In this document: positions 1 to 8,109 of the stretch, in pieces
Layout: the number at the start of each line of letters is the position of its first letter
Position numbering within the stretch: the first letter of the stretch is position 1
Assembly: GCF_024509525.1 (NCBI RefSeq)
Contig: NZ_JAMWEM010000005.1
Span: 62,001 to 126,000 of the forward strand
Direction of reading: 5' to 3'
Origin: Streptococcus suis
GTDB lineage: Bacteria; Bacillota; Bacilli; Lactobacillales; Streptococcaceae
Length of the DNA: 64,000 bases
The notes under the pieces: generated by a model
The model's input: the letters and a program-made list of their open reading frames with translations, nothing else
What the model was told of the DNA's origin: nothing
The model's database searches: none
Translations under genes and position numbers: made by a program

Positions 1-162
1 TTAGCCTGTATCGCCCTGCCCAATCCAGCCTCGCTTGCTCTCCATGAGAAGAGGGGATATGAGCAGGTGGCTCATTTCAAGAAAGTTGGCTACAAATTCG
101 GTACCTGGCATGACATTGTCTGGCTTCAAAAATCCTTGGTAGGTGAGAATGATGAAGATTGA
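1..162 (+). CDS. GNAT-family N-acetyltransferase, C-terminal end only (phosphinothricin acetyltransferase-like)
   Basis: The window opens inside this gene; 53 codons are visible before TGA at 160-162. The readable tail holds LHEKRGYE, then HFKKVGYKFG and WHDIVWLQK. This is the usual C-terminus of the Pat/Bar-like acetyltransferase branch, where an LHEK.GFE segment closes the acetyl-CoA fold. The catalytic part lies outside the window, so the substrate cannot be judged. The gene overlaps the start of the following DNA-repair gene by 11 nt, which suggests co-transcription. Confidence 0.75.
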   Translation, partial: LACIALPNPASLALHEKRGYEQVAHFKKVGYKFGTWHDIVWLQKSLVGENDED

Positions 163-805
163 TGAATTAGAAAAACGATTATTACTAGTAGCAGATGCTA
201 GTCAATCCCAACCGATGAAAGCCTACATGAAAAACAACTTTGACTTTTTGGGTGTTCGGACACCTGACCGTCGAACAGTTGCCAAGCAATTTTTCAAAGA
301 TTTTAAGGATCAGGGAATTGATTGGGACTTTGTAGAGGCTTGTTGGGCCAAACCCTACCGCGAGTTTCAGTATATCGCTATTGATTACCTGGTCACCAAG
401 AAAAAAGATCTGGTCTTAGCTGACCTGCCCCGCTTGAAGAAGCTAGCTCAGACCAAGTCTTGGTGGGATAGCATTGACGGACTGGACAAGCTAGTTGGTA
501 AGATTGTTTTGGGCAATCCAGAGGCCAAGCAGACCATTTTGGAATGGAGTGTAGATGACGATTTCTGGCTGAGACGAATTGCCATTGACCACCAACTCTT
601 GCAAAAAGAAAAGACAGATACAGAACTTCTTGAGAAGATTTTGGTCAACAATCTTAATCAGACAGAATTTTTTATCAATAAGGCGATTGGCTGGAGTTTG
701 AGAGATTATTCCAAGACCAATCCTGACTGGGTACGGGCTTTTCTTGACAAATACAGCTCACAAATGGCAGGCTTGTCCATTCGTGAAGCCAGTAAATATA
801 TCTAG
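152..805 (+). CDS. DNA alkylation repair protein (AlkD-like HEAT-repeat glycosylase)
   Basis: A 217-residue protein resembling the AlkC/AlkD family, all-helical HEAT-like repeat proteins that excise alkylated bases such as 3- and 7-methylpurines. Visible family features are the early FLGVRTPDRR segment, the WDFVEACW and EFQYIAIDYL helices, WWDSIDGLD near residue 105, FWLRRIAIDHQL, and the C-terminal INKAIGWSLRDYSK followed by REASKYI. Start choice: GTG 143, ATG 149 and ATG 152 are all in frame; AGGTGAG at 141-147 is best spaced for ATG 152. It overlaps the preceding acetyltransferase gene and is followed 11 nt later by a DUF1905 gene, so the three probably form one unit. The family call is firm; substrate range is inferred. 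Confidence 0.85.
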   Translation: MKIDELEKRLLLVADASQSQPMKAYMKNNFDFLGVRTPDRRTVAKQFFKDFKDQGIDWDFVEACWAKPYREFQYIAIDYLVTKKKDLVLADLPRLKKLAQTKSWWDSIDGLDKLVGKIVLGNPEAKQTILEWSVDDDFWLRRIAIDHQLLQKEKTDTELLEKILVNNLNQTEFFINKAIGWSLRDYSKTNPDWVRAFLDKYSSQMAGLSIREASKYI

Positions 806-816
806 GAGGGCTTGCT

Positions 817-1104
817 ATGGCAATGTTATATGAATTTGAAGCAGTCATTCATCCAGTACCAGATAAGGGCGGAGCCTACGTTATTTTTCCCTATGATATA
901 CGAGAGGAATTTGGAAAAGGCAGAGTAAAGGTACATGCGACTTTTGATGAACATCCTTATGATGGCTCCATTGTCAATATGGGAATCAAGGATGAAGCAG
1001 GCAATGTTTGCTATATCATCGGTATTCAGAAGACTATTCGAGCTACCATAGGTAAAGAGGCTGGTGATAGAGTTCAGGTGACTATTCAAGAACGACTGGA
1101 GTAA
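817..1104 (+). CDS. DUF1905 domain protein
   Basis: A 95-residue protein that is a single DUF1905 domain: YEFEAVIHPV at the start, then GGAYVIFPYDIREEFGKGRVKVHATFD, DGSIVNMG and a C-terminal GKEAGDRVQVTIQE. The domain is a small beta-barrel, often found alone or fused to YdeI-type domains; no activity is established for it. A strong site, TAGGAGGG, lies 6 nt before the ATG and overlaps the stop codon of the repair gene upstream, so translation is probably coupled. Function is unknown. Confidence 0.85.
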   Translation: MAMLYEFEAVIHPVPDKGGAYVIFPYDIREEFGKGRVKVHATFDEHPYDGSIVNMGIKDEAGNVCYIIGIQKTIRATIGKEAGDRVQVTIQERLE

Positions 1105-1109
1105 CAGGC

Positions 1110-1137
1110 TTGCAAATCCTTGAGATTATGGTAGAAT
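1110..1137 (+). promoter_or_regulatory. Promoter of the asd-type small RNA
   Basis: TTGCAA (1110-1115), a 16-bp spacer and TAGAAT (1132-1137) preceded by the extended -10 element TGG. It begins only 6 nt after the DUF1905 stop codon and should start transcription near 1143-1145, at the 5' edge of the structured RNA. Confidence 0.7.
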
Positions 1138-1143
1138 GGTTAC

Positions 1144-1295
1144 ATGCGATGAGCCGAGTAGTGACTTTGTCACATTCGACGCTAGGGAGGTCTTCATTAG
1201 ATTGAAACGCAGGAGCGGACCTTGGTTAGATGCTGTGAACCTTCTAACCTCATCGGAAACGATGCCCTTGCCCACCTTTTAGGTGGGCTTTTTTT
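1144..1295 (+). ncRNA. asd RNA motif (streptococcal small RNA upstream of asd)
   Basis: A roughly 150-nt non-coding segment bounded by a good promoter and an intrinsic terminator, placed directly before aspartate-semialdehyde dehydrogenase. Position, length and structured content fit the asd RNA motif described in lactic acid bacteria, seen in Streptococcus pyogenes as a discrete RNA of about 170 nt. Visible pairings include TAGTGACTTTGTCACATT around 1158-1176 and the terminator stem. The terminator and a separate asd promoter downstream suggest a free-standing RNA, or attenuated read-through into asd. Identification is by context and memory of the motif, not by a covariance search. Confidence 0.65.
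1270..1295 (+). terminator. Intrinsic terminator of the asd RNA
   Basis: Perfect stem GCCCACCT (1270-1277) with AGGTGGGC (1281-1288), 3-nt loop, then seven T. It separates the small RNA from asd. Confidence 0.85.
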
Positions 1296-1306
1296 GAATT
1301 CCAGAC

Positions 1307-1334
1307 TTTTCATTTTATAAAATTATGGTATAAT
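1307..1334 (+). promoter_or_regulatory. asd promoter
   Basis: TTTTCA (1307-1312), 16-bp spacer and TATAAT (1329-1334) with an upstream TGG extended -10. It gives asd its own promoter behind the small-RNA terminator, with a leader of about 50 nt. Confidence 0.65.
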
Positions 1335-1389
1335 TATGAAATAACAAATTTTTAGAAAATTTTGAAGAATTGACTTAAAGGAGATTTCT

Positions 1390-2466
1390 ATGGCTTATGT
1401 AGTAGCTGTTGTTGGTGCGACTGGTGCAGTTGGTGCCCAAATGATTAAAATGTTGGAAGAATCAACTCTTCCAATCGAGAAAGTACGTTTCTTGGCTTCT
1501 GCTCGTTCAGCAGGCAAGACCTTGCAGTTCAAGGGACAGGACATTGTCATCGAAGAAACAACAGAGACAGCTTTTGAAGGAGTGGATATTGCCCTCTTCT
1601 CAGCTGGTGGTTCTACATCTGCCAAGTATGCTCCATACGCAGTAAAAGCAGGAGCGGTTGTCGTTGATAACACCTCTTATTTCCGTCAAAATCCAGATGT
1701 ACCTTTGGTTGTTCCTGAGGTGAATGCTCACGCGCTTGATAATCACAATGGTATCATCGCCTGCCCGAACTGTTCAACTATTCAAATGATGGTCGCGCTT
1801 GAACCTGTCCGTCAGAAGTGGGGCTTGGAGCGGATCATTGTATCCACTTATCAGGCAGTCTCTGGTGCTGGTATGGGAGCTATCTTAGAAACACAAGCTC
1901 AATTACGTGCAGTCTTAAATGATGGAGTAGAGCCAAAAGCGGTAGAAGCAAATATTCTTCCTTCTGGTGGCGATAAGAAACACTATCCAATCGGCTTCAA
2001 CGCTATTCCACAAATCGATCTCTTCACGGAAAACGACTATACTTACGAAGAGATGAAGATGACAAAAGAGACTAAGAAAATCATGGAAGACGATAGTATT
2101 GCTGTTTCTGCAACCTGCGTCCGTATTCCAGTCTTGTCAGCTCACTCAGAGTCTGTTTACATTGAAACAAAAGAAATTGCACCAATTGATGAGGTAAAAG
2201 CAGCTATTGCAGCTTTCCCAGGCGCAGTTTTGGAAGATGATGTGGCAAACCAAGTCTATCCACAAGCTGTCAATGCAGTTGGTAGCCGCGATACCTTTGT
2301 CGGTCGTATCCGTAAAGATTTGGACAAGGACAATGGGATTCATATGTGGGTTGTTTCAGATAACTTGCTCAAGGGTGCAGCATGGAACTCAGTTCAAATC
2401 GCTGAAACCCTCCACGAACGTGGTCTTGTTCGTCCAACAGCAGAATTGAAATTTGAGTTGAAATAA
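1390..2466 (+). CDS. asd: Aspartate-semialdehyde dehydrogenase
   Basis: Makes L-aspartate 4-semialdehyde from aspartyl phosphate with NADPH, the branch point to lysine/diaminopimelate and to homoserine, threonine and methionine. The 358-residue protein starts with the nucleotide loop GATGAVG (9-15) and has the catalytic cysteine in PNCSTIQ (Cys128), with [10 protein letters not shown] following; length is normal for the Gram-positive branch. AAGGAG lies 7 nt before the ATG. An ACT-domain gene and dapA follow on the same strand, giving an aspartate-to-lysine cluster; hom and thrB are 8 kb downstream. Control probably involves the small RNA just upstream, but this is inferred from position. Confidence 0.97.
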   Translation: MAYVVAVVGATGAVGAQMIKMLEESTLPIEKVRFLASARSAGKTLQFKGQDIVIEETTETAFEGVDIALFSAGGSTSAKYAPYAVKAGAVVVDNTSYFRQNPDVPLVVPEVNAHALDNHNGIIACPNCSTIQMMVALEPVRQKWGLERIIVSTYQAVSGAGMGAILETQAQLRAVLNDGVEPKAVEANILPSGGDKKHYPIGFNAIPQIDLFTENDYTYEEMKMTKETKKIMEDDSIAVSATCVRIPVLSAHSESVYIETKEIAPIDEVKAAIAAFPGAVLEDDVANQVYPQAVNAVGSRDTFVGRIRKDLDKDNGIHMWVVSDNLLKGAAWNSVQIAETLHERGLVRPTAELKFELK

Positions 2467-2552
2467 AATCATCTATTACCTCTTATCCAAGTTACAAGCT
2501 TGTCAAACCAAACAGACATATCCTTGCTATTTTAGAAAGTAGATATAAACAA

Positions 2553-2921
2553 ATGAAACTTAAAATTATTAAAGGTAATTTTTCAGTTTGTAAACTCGAA
2601 GATTATACAAAGATTAACTTGACTAGTTCTTATATTTTTATCGGTAAAACGGATGAAGAAAATTCACTGGTTTGTCTGAGTCAAGAAGTTCCTGATAATG
2701 TTATAGAAGAGGACAAAGATTGGATAGCTTTTCGTGTTGTAGGGGTACTTGACTTTTCATTAGTAGGTATCCTTTCACAGATCAGTCAAATATTAGCAGA
2801 AGCAAAAATCAGTATCTTTGCAGTATCTACCTTCAATACTGATTACATACTTACTAAAGCTAATGATTTCCCAGCAGCTATTGAAGTTCTTCAGAAAGCT
2901 GGATACGAATTTATTGATTAG
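2553..2921 (+). CDS. ACT (CASTOR-like) domain protein between asd and dapA
   Basis: A 122-residue protein with no enzyme domain. The second half reads as an ACT fold: [41 protein letters not shown], the pattern of small amino-acid-sensing ACT/CASTOR proteins, ending in a beta-alpha-beta unit ([12 protein letters not shown]). Such domains usually bind an amino acid at a dimer interface. It sits 86 nt after asd and ends 8 nt before dapA, so it is probably translated with the lysine-pathway enzymes. No strong ribosome site precedes the ATG (only AGAAAG some 20 nt away), so expression may be low. A role as a lysine or threonine sensor is plausible but unproven. Confidence 0.75.
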   Translation: MKLKIIKGNFSVCKLEDYTKINLTSSYIFIGKTDEENSLVCLSQEVPDNVIEEDKDWIAFRVVGVLDFSLVGILSQISQILAEAKISIFAVSTFNTDYILTKANDFPAAIEVLQKAGYEFID

Positions 2922-2929
2922 GAGGTTCT

Positions 2930-3865
2930 ATGTCTATTCAAGATTTACGCGATGTAAAAATTATTACAGCCATGATTACGCCTTTTAAGAAAGACGGTGC
3001 AATTAACTATGATGTATTACCAGAATTGATTGAGCATTTATTGTCTCATCATACAGAAGGGATTTTGTTGGCAGGTACGACTGCGGAAAGTCCAACCTTG
3101 ACTCACGAGGAAGAGCTGGAGCTGTTTGCAGCAGTTCAAAAGATTGTCAATGGTCGTGTGCCATTGATTGCTGGTATCGGTACCAATGATACTCGCGACT
3201 CCATCGAGTTCGCTAAGGAAGTAGCTGCTTTCGGTGGCTTTGCGGCAGGTCTTGCCATTGTACCTTATTACAATAAACCTTCTCAAGAAGGCATGTACCA
3301 GCACTTCAAGGCCATTGCGGATGCCTCTGATTTGCCAATCATTATCTACAATATTCCAGGTCGTGTCGTGGTCGAAATGACACCTGAAACCATGTTACGT
3401 TTGGCTGAGCATCCAAACATCATCGGTGTTAAAGAGTGTACAAGCCTTGCCAACATGGCTTATCTAATTGAGCATAAACCTGACGACTTCTTGATTTATA
3501 CAGGTGAGGATGGTGATGCTTTCCATGCTATGAATTTGGGAGCAGACGGTGTTATTTCTGTTGCTTCCCATACAAACGGTGATGAAATGTATGAGATGTT
3601 CACTGCCATTGAGCAACAGGATATCCGAACAGCAGCCGCTATTCAACGCAAGTTTATTCCTAAAGTCAATGCTCTCTTCTCCTACCCAAGCCCTGCACCT
3701 GTTAAGGCCGTTCTTAATTATATGGGATTTGAAGTTGGACCACTCCGTTTGCCATTGGTACCTTGCCCGGAAGAAGATGCAAAACGTATTATCAAAGTTG
3801 TCGTTGACGGCGACTACGAAGCAACCAAAGCAACCGTAACAGGAGTCGTACGACCGGATTATTAA
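2930..3865 (+). CDS. dapA: 4-hydroxy-tetrahydrodipicolinate synthase
   Basis: Condenses aspartate semialdehyde with pyruvate, the first committed step of lysine and diaminopimelate synthesis. The 311-residue TIM barrel shows GTTAESPTL (49-57), the tyrosine in [10 protein letters not shown] (Tyr140) and the Schiff-base lysine in GVKECTS (Lys168). AGGAGG lies 6 nt before the ATG, overlapping the end of the ACT gene. Streptococcal cell walls use lysine in the stem peptide, so the product feeds both protein and peptidoglycan synthesis. Confidence 0.96.
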   Translation: MSIQDLRDVKIITAMITPFKKDGAINYDVLPELIEHLLSHHTEGILLAGTTAESPTLTHEEELELFAAVQKIVNGRVPLIAGIGTNDTRDSIEFAKEVAAFGGFAAGLAIVPYYNKPSQEGMYQHFKAIADASDLPIIIYNIPGRVVVEMTPETMLRLAEHPNIIGVKECTSLANMAYLIEHKPDDFLIYTGEDGDAFHAMNLGADGVISVASHTNGDEMYEMFTAIEQQDIRTAAAIQRKFIPKVNALFSYPSPAPVKAVLNYMGFEVGPLRLPLVPCPEEDAKRIIKVVVDGDYEATKATVTGVVRPDY

Positions 3866-3875
3866 AAATGTCTGG

Positions 3876-4060
3876 GGGAGTGAAACAGTTCGGGGAACTG
3901 TTTCAGCTGGTCACCAAGAAATACGAAAGTGACCCTAGAAGACCCGATCCTAGAAACTCGAAAGCGAGGAAAGTCTACGGATAGACTGTTTTAACGCGAG
4001 CCTGGAAACTTGAAAGTGAGCTAGTCCAGTTTCTCTAGAAATGGATGGGCAGCTGCTATA
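3876..4060. repeat. Intergenic repeat (copy A), hairpin-bearing
   Basis: Non-coding block after dapA. It opens with a perfect 11-bp inverted repeat TGAAACAGTTC (3881-3891) / GAACTGTTTCA (3895-3905), then CAGCTGGTCACC and degenerate repeats of GAAACTCGAAAG and GTCTACGGATAGACTGT. Related words occur at 43.40-43.47 kb (AGAAACTCGAGAG, GGGATAGACTGTATCAGCTGGTC) and, inverted, at 48.48-48.53 kb. Probably a dispersed small intergenic repeat; name and mobility unknown. Confidence 0.55.
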
Positions 4061-4080
4061 TCACTGACATACAAGAAGTA

Positions 4081-4107
4081 AAAATCCAGAAACTCTCTGG
4101 ATTTTTT
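4081..4107 (+). terminator. Intrinsic terminator of the asd-dapA unit
   Basis: AAAATCCAGA (4081-4090) pairs with TCTGGATTTTTT (4096-4107) around a 5-nt loop, with the T-run included. Confidence 0.8.
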
Positions 4108-4120
4108 ACTATCTCATATA

Positions 4121-4147
4121 AAAAATCCCGGATTGAAGGCCGGGAAT
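4121..4147 (-). terminator. Intrinsic terminator of pepF
   Basis: On the minus strand CCGGGA (4140-4145 of the + strand) folds with TCCCGG (4126-4131) and is followed by five T. It lies 7 nt beyond the pepF stop codon. Confidence 0.75.
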
Positions 4148-4153
4148 ACATGA

Positions 4154-5944
4154 TTACACTAATTTTTCCAGTTTATCAACCAATGAGCCAACGTAGGCAA
4201 TGGTTTCTTTGAGTGGTTGGTCTGTGGAAACATCAACACCTGCATGTTTAGCGAGGTCTTGGGCAGACAAGCTAGCACCAAGTGAGAGGGTTTCCAACCA
4301 TTTTTCAACGACTTCTTCTGGTTTTTCTTCCAGCTGTTTAGCCATGGCTGTACCAATGGTCAAACCAGCAGAGTAGGTGTATGGGTAGAGGCCGATGTAG
4401 TAGTGCGGTTGACGCATCCAGATCAGACCAGCGTCATCACCGATTTCAAAGTCTTCACCCCAGAACTGCTTGATAACATCCAGCTTGATCTGGCAGAGAA
4501 TGTCACCGTTGAGGTACTCATCGTTGTCCAAGCGGGTATAGACTTCACGTTGGAAGGCTGCTTCAAGCAAGTGGGTCACCATGTTGTGGAAATAGGTGCG
4601 GCTAATCAACTCGCTAATCAAGTAAGCTTGGAAGGCTGGATCTGGGTTGTTCTTCAAGAGGGTGTTACAGGTTAATACTTCATTTGCTGTTGACGGTGCT
4701 TCGATGAAGTAGAGTGAAGGCTCATAGCTGAGAGCACTTTGCTTTTTCGCCCGTTGGAAATGCCCTGCGTGCCCCAATTCGTGAGCCAATACCAAGACTT
4801 CGTTCATCAAACCTGTCCAGGAAAGCAGGATATAAGACGGTCCGTCGTAGAGGGTCGCACAGAAGCCACCTGTTGCCTTGCCTTCGTTTTGAGCAAAGTC
4901 AATCCAACGTTCATCGAAGGACTGTTCAATCATTTTGATATAGTCATCGCCCAAGATACTCAAGCAGTCAATCAAGAATTGTTTGGATTCCTCTGGAGTG
5001 ATGCGTTGGTTAAATTCAGACGGAAGGCTGATTTTCAAGTCCGCATGGGTAATGTTTTCCAAACCATGTGCCTTTGTAACTAGTTTAACATAGCGACGCA
5101 TATGCGGTGCCAATTCTTTCATGATGACATCGATTTGACGGTCGAAGAGATCACGGCTGACATTTTGTCGGTGCAAGAGATAATCAATGGTTGTATCAAA
5201 ACCACGTAAGCGGGCCTCGATCTGTTCGTTTTTAATGTGCGACAGGTAGGTAGCAGCGGTGGTATTTTTGTATTTTTTCAGGGTTGAGTAGAAACCGTCT
5301 GCGGAACGGCGACGTAGTTCGGTGTCGTGACTGATTTCGTAGTCATTCTCAAACAAAACGTAGCTATTGGCATAGGTCTGACCGTTGGCTTCAAAGCTGT
5401 CAAAGGTCATGTCTTCAAACTTGGTCACGCCGTAGTTGTTGTAAGGCTGGGCAAAGGTTGGTGCGAAATTAGCCAGAAGTTCTTCTTGAAGCGGGTGAAG
5501 CTGATGTGGTTTCTGGCGGATAATATCCTGGAAGAAGCTGGTCCATTGTGGCTGGTCCTGGCTGAGTTCTTCGAGGAATTCCTGGTCTAGTTGCCCCAGT
5601 TCTGAATAGAGGAAATCCCATTTAGGACGGGCCTTGGCAGATACCAGGTCGTATTCATTGGCTAGGCTTGCCAGGTCTGTATTCATCTTGTCGACTTCTA
5701 AGGGTAGGAAGGCATAGTGGGAGAGTTTGCTGTCTAGAATGACCATTTTCTCGTATTCTGTCAAAGCAGCGACAATGGTGTCCTTGTCTGTCAATTTTCC
5801 TTTGTAGCTTACTTCAAAAGCGGCTACTTGGTCTGCATAGGCAGTCAAACCTTCTTTGTAGCTTTCAGGCGTTGGGAAAATCAAGTCTGTATCCCAAGTG
5901 AGTTGCACATCAATTTCTTGACGTTTTGGCATTGCTTGTGTCAT
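4154..5944 (-). CDS. pepF: Oligoendopeptidase F (M3 family, PepF/PepB)
   Basis: Cytoplasmic zinc metallopeptidase that cuts short peptides of roughly 7-17 residues. The 596-residue protein has the M3 zinc motif HELGH at 388-392 (context LVLAHELGHAGHF) and the downstream glutamate segment SLYFIEAPSTANE. Length matches streptococcal PepB/PepF. AAAGGAG sits 7 nt before the ATG, and an extended -10 (TGGTATAAT) lies about 25 nt upstream. It is transcribed alone, convergent to dapA. Peptide turnover is its likely job; signal-peptide fragments are a possible substrate. Confidence 0.95.
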   Translation of the reverse strand: MTQAMPKRQEIDVQLTWDTDLIFPTPESYKEGLTAYADQVAAFEVSYKGKLTDKDTIVAALTEYEKMVILDSKLSHYAFLPLEVDKMNTDLASLANEYDLVSAKARPKWDFLYSELGQLDQEFLEELSQDQPQWTSFFQDIIRQKPHQLHPLQEELLANFAPTFAQPYNNYGVTKFEDMTFDSFEANGQTYANSYVLFENDYEISHDTELRRRSADGFYSTLKKYKNTTAATYLSHIKNEQIEARLRGFDTTIDYLLHRQNVSRDLFDRQIDVIMKELAPHMRRYVKLVTKAHGLENITHADLKISLPSEFNQRITPEESKQFLIDCLSILGDDYIKMIEQSFDERWIDFAQNEGKATGGFCATLYDGPSYILLSWTGLMNEVLVLAHELGHAGHFQRAKKQSALSYEPSLYFIEAPSTANEVLTCNTLLKNNPDPAFQAYLISELISRTYFHNMVTHLLEAAFQREVYTRLDNDEYLNGDILCQIKLDVIKQFWGEDFEIGDDAGLIWMRQPHYYIGLYPYTYSAGLTIGTAMAKQLEEKPEEVVEKWLETLSLGASLSAQDLAKHAGVDVSTDQPLKETIAYVGSLVDKLEKLV

Positions 5945-5970
5945 TTTGTTCTCCTTTTTGTATTTTCTTT

Positions 5971-5976
5971 ATTATA
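5971..5976 (-). promoter_or_regulatory. pepF -10 element
   Basis: Minus-strand TATAAT with upstream TGG (extended -10). The -35 position reads CCAGTG, a poor match, so the extended element probably carries recognition. Confidence 0.6.
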
Positions 5977-6037
5977 CCATAATTATCTATAATCACTGGG
6001 TTCAGGCAAGAGGTTGAAAAAATTATGAAAATATGCC

Positions 6038-6073
6038 TTGACAAAACACTAAAAAAACTAGATAATTAGTGTA
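6038..6073 (+). promoter_or_regulatory. Promoter of the ATP-cone gene with a flanking dyad
   Basis: TTGACA (6038-6043), 17-bp spacer, GATAAT (6061-6066): the closest to consensus in this area. ACACTA (6046-6051) and its inverse TAGTGT (6068-6073) flank the -10 box symmetrically, a geometry that would suit a repressor. The half-sites recall NrdR boxes (ACACTA...TAGTGT) but the spacing is far too long for a classical box. Confidence 0.6.
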
Positions 6074-6109
6074 TGAAAGGGTTTACTGAAAACCGGAAAG
6101 GAGCTGTTT

Positions 6110-6448
6110 ATGCAAGTTATCAAACGCAGTGGGGAAGTTGTTGAATTTGATCCAGATAAAATTTATCAGGCGATTATTAAGGCGGCTCAAACAGTTTATG
6201 TAATCGATGATACTTGGCGTCAGAACTTAGCGCAAGTGACTAAGAAAGTAGTACTGGATTTGGAGGAAGCTCATACAGAGCGACCAACGATTAGCATGGT
6301 ACAGTCGCAAGTTGAACATCGTTTGCTGGATGCTGGATATATTGCTATTGCAGAACATTATATCTCTTATCGCTTACAGCGTGACTTGGAGCGTAATGGT
6401 TACGCCGATAAAATTATAGTACATCTACGTTTTGAGCAAATAAGGTAA
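6110..6448 (+). CDS. Stand-alone ATP-cone domain protein
   Basis: A 112-residue protein that is almost entirely an ATP-cone: VIKRSGEVVEFDPDKIYQAI at the start, then RPTISMVQSQVEHRLLDAGY and ISYRLQRDLER. This regulatory domain normally sits at the N-terminus of ribonucleotide reductases (NrdA, NrdD) or in the repressor NrdR, where it senses ATP/dATP. Here there is no reductase domain and no NrdR zinc ribbon; TAA follows at 6446 and a terminator closes the unit. Either it is a cut-down NrdD N-terminus or a free nucleotide sensor. AAAGGAG precedes the ATG by 6 nt and the promoter is strong, so it is likely expressed. Function unknown. Confidence 0.8.
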   Translation: MQVIKRSGEVVEFDPDKIYQAIIKAAQTVYVIDDTWRQNLAQVTKKVVLDLEEAHTERPTISMVQSQVEHRLLDAGYIAIAEHYISYRLQRDLERNGYADKIIVHLRFEQIR

Positions 6449-6457
6449 AGCGGAAAG

Positions 6458-6477
6458 GGCTGGGGACCAGCCTTTTT
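6458..6477 (+). terminator. Terminator of the ATP-cone gene
   Basis: GGCTGG (6458-6463) pairs with CCAGCC (6467-6472) over a 3-nt loop, then five T. Confidence 0.75.
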
Positions 6478-6509
6478 CTGTACCTTTTCATTTACGAATC
6501 TACAATAAC

Positions 6510-6538
6510 TTGACAGTGGATGGAAATGATATTAAAAT
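6510..6538 (+). promoter_or_regulatory. Promoter of the MFS-transporter transcript
   Basis: Consensus TTGACA (6510-6515), 17-bp spacer, TAAAAT (6533-6538). It predicts a start near 6545 and therefore a 5' leader of about 200 nt. Confidence 0.75.
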
Positions 6539-6544
6539 GTTAAA

Positions 6545-6744
6545 AATTGGTAATAACTTTAAGCGTGTCTCGTGAGGCAGGAAAGTTAGCAGTTAAAAAA
6601 AAGGAAAGAGTGCGTCTGCTTGGCTCACAACCCTTTTGAAGGCTTTCAGAATACGGGGGTGGTTTGTACCAGTCCCGTATTTGTTTGAAGTTGTTCTCAA
6701 TTTAATAAAGGTGGTCTGTGAGCTACCATTAAAAGGAGAACTAT
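6545..6744 (+). promoter_or_regulatory. Long structured 5' leader, possible riboswitch or attenuator
   Basis: About 200 nt without a convincing reading frame between a strong promoter and AAGGAG of the transporter. Visible pairings: AACTTT...AAAGTT enclosing TGTCTCGTGAGGCA; a 7-bp stem ATACGGG/CCCGTAT with inner GGT/ACC followed by TTTGTTT; GCTCACA (about 6620) complementary to TGTGAGC (about 6716), which lies in a hairpin GGTGG...CTACC just before the ribosome site. Mutually exclusive pairings near the ribosome site suggest translational control. I do not recognise a known riboswitch class. Confidence 0.45.
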
Positions 6745-7965
6745 ATGTTACATTTATCGCTCGATAAGAACAATCGACGTGCACTTGCAGCAGCGATTGT
6801 AGCTTCTGGTACAGATGACTTGAATGTTATGTTCTTGTCGTTTTCTATGGCTAGTATCATAGCAGAGCTTGGTATTTCTGGGGCTTAAGCAGGTTGGATT
6901 GCGACCATTACAAATTTGGGTATGTTGTTAGGTGGTCTGGTATTTGGTCTTTTGGCAGACCGTTATAACAAGTTTAAGGTTTTTAAATGGACGATTATCA
7001 TCTTCGCAGTTGCGACTGGTCTGATTTACTTCACAAAAAATCTGCCTTATCTCTACTTCATGCGGTTTATTGCAGGTATTGGTGTTGGAGGAGAATACGG
7101 TGTTGCCATCGCTATTATGGCTGGTATTGTACCTAAAGAAAAGATGGGCCGAGTCTCATCGCTTAACGGAATTGCAGGTCAAATCGGATCCATAGTATCA
7201 GCTTTATTAGCAGGTTGGTTACTTCCAAACCTGGGGTGGAAAGGCCTATTTCTCTTTGGTCTTGCTCCGCTCTTACTGGTCCTATGGATGCAATTAAGTA
7301 TCGATGCAGATGCGATACAAGATAGTGCTGTTTCAGAAGAGAATGAAGAAGCAGAAGTGGCTCACTTTGGTCTATTATTTAAACCACCTGCCCTAGCTTT
7401 ACAAACTTTGGATTTGATGGCAATGACAATTGTACAAATTGCAGGTTACTTCGGAATGATGAACTGGTTACCGACAATCATTCAAACCAGTTTGGGAATT
7501 AGTGTTAAGGAATCTTCACTTTGGATGGTAACCACTATTGTAGGTATGTGTCTGGGGATGTTGGTTTTTGGACAAATCTTGGATAAGTTTGGTCCACGTT
7601 TGGTTTACTCAGTGTTTCTTCTAGCATCTGCAGTCTGTGTCTACCTCTTCCAGTTTGCAAACTCTCAATGGACCATGATTATCGGAGGAATGATTGCTGG
7701 CTTCTTTGTTAATGGTATGTTTGCAGGCTACGGTGCCATGATTACCCGTCTTTACCCTCACCATATCCGTTCTACCGCCAACAATGTTATCTTGAATGTT
7801 GGTCGTGCAGTAGGAGGCTTTTCTTCAGTAATTATTGGGATGATTTTAGATGCATCAAGTAATGCGATAGTTATGCTCTTTCTGTCTATCCTATACGTGA
7901 TTAGCTTCTTGGTCATGTTATCCATTGGAAACCTTAAACAAGAAAAATATAGTCAGTTTCAATAA
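6745..7965 (+). pseudogene. MFS transporter (sugar/aromatic-acid/niacin type), broken by one in-frame stop
   Basis: The reading frame starts at ATG 6745 behind AAGGAG, runs 47 codons (MLHLSLDKNNRRALAAAIVA...ELGISGA), meets TAA at 6886-6888 and continues in the same frame for 358 codons. The stop looks like CAA changed to TAA (GA-stop-AGWIATI, where family members have Gln). The remainder is a full 12-helix MFS carrier: the loop LLADRYNKFKVFKW, FIAGIGVGGEYGVA, and a central acidic loop at EENEEAEV. The surviving part starting at Met 6916 lacks the first membrane helix and is unlikely to work. Substrate unknown; the GIGVGGEYG motif suits sugar or organic-acid carriers. Confidence 0.8.
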
Positions 7966-7970
7966 GGAAA

Positions 7971-7996
7971 GGCTACTCGAAAGAGTGGCTTTTTTT
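7971..7996 (+). terminator. Terminator of the MFS gene
   Basis: GGCTACTC (7971-7978) pairs with GAGTGGCT (7983-7990, one G-U pair), GAAA-type loop, then T-run. Confidence 0.75.
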
Positions 7997-8109
7997 CTGT
8001 AAAAAAGTTCACATAGTCTCTTGCTAATTCCTATAAAAAGTTGTAAAATATAATTGAGATGATAATATATTAAAATAAAATTTATTAAAACTTTAGAAGG
8101 AGGTTGTCT

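Noticed and set aside
6560..6600. SRP (4.5S) RNA-like GGCAGGAAAGTTAGCAG
   Set aside because: Superficial similarity only; the conserved GGAAGGAAGCAGC core and hairpin are absent.
6545..6744. T-box leader for the MFS gene
   Set aside because: GGGGGTGGTTTGTACC recalls the T-box antiterminator, but the TGGNACC bulge is interrupted and no specifier stem is visible.
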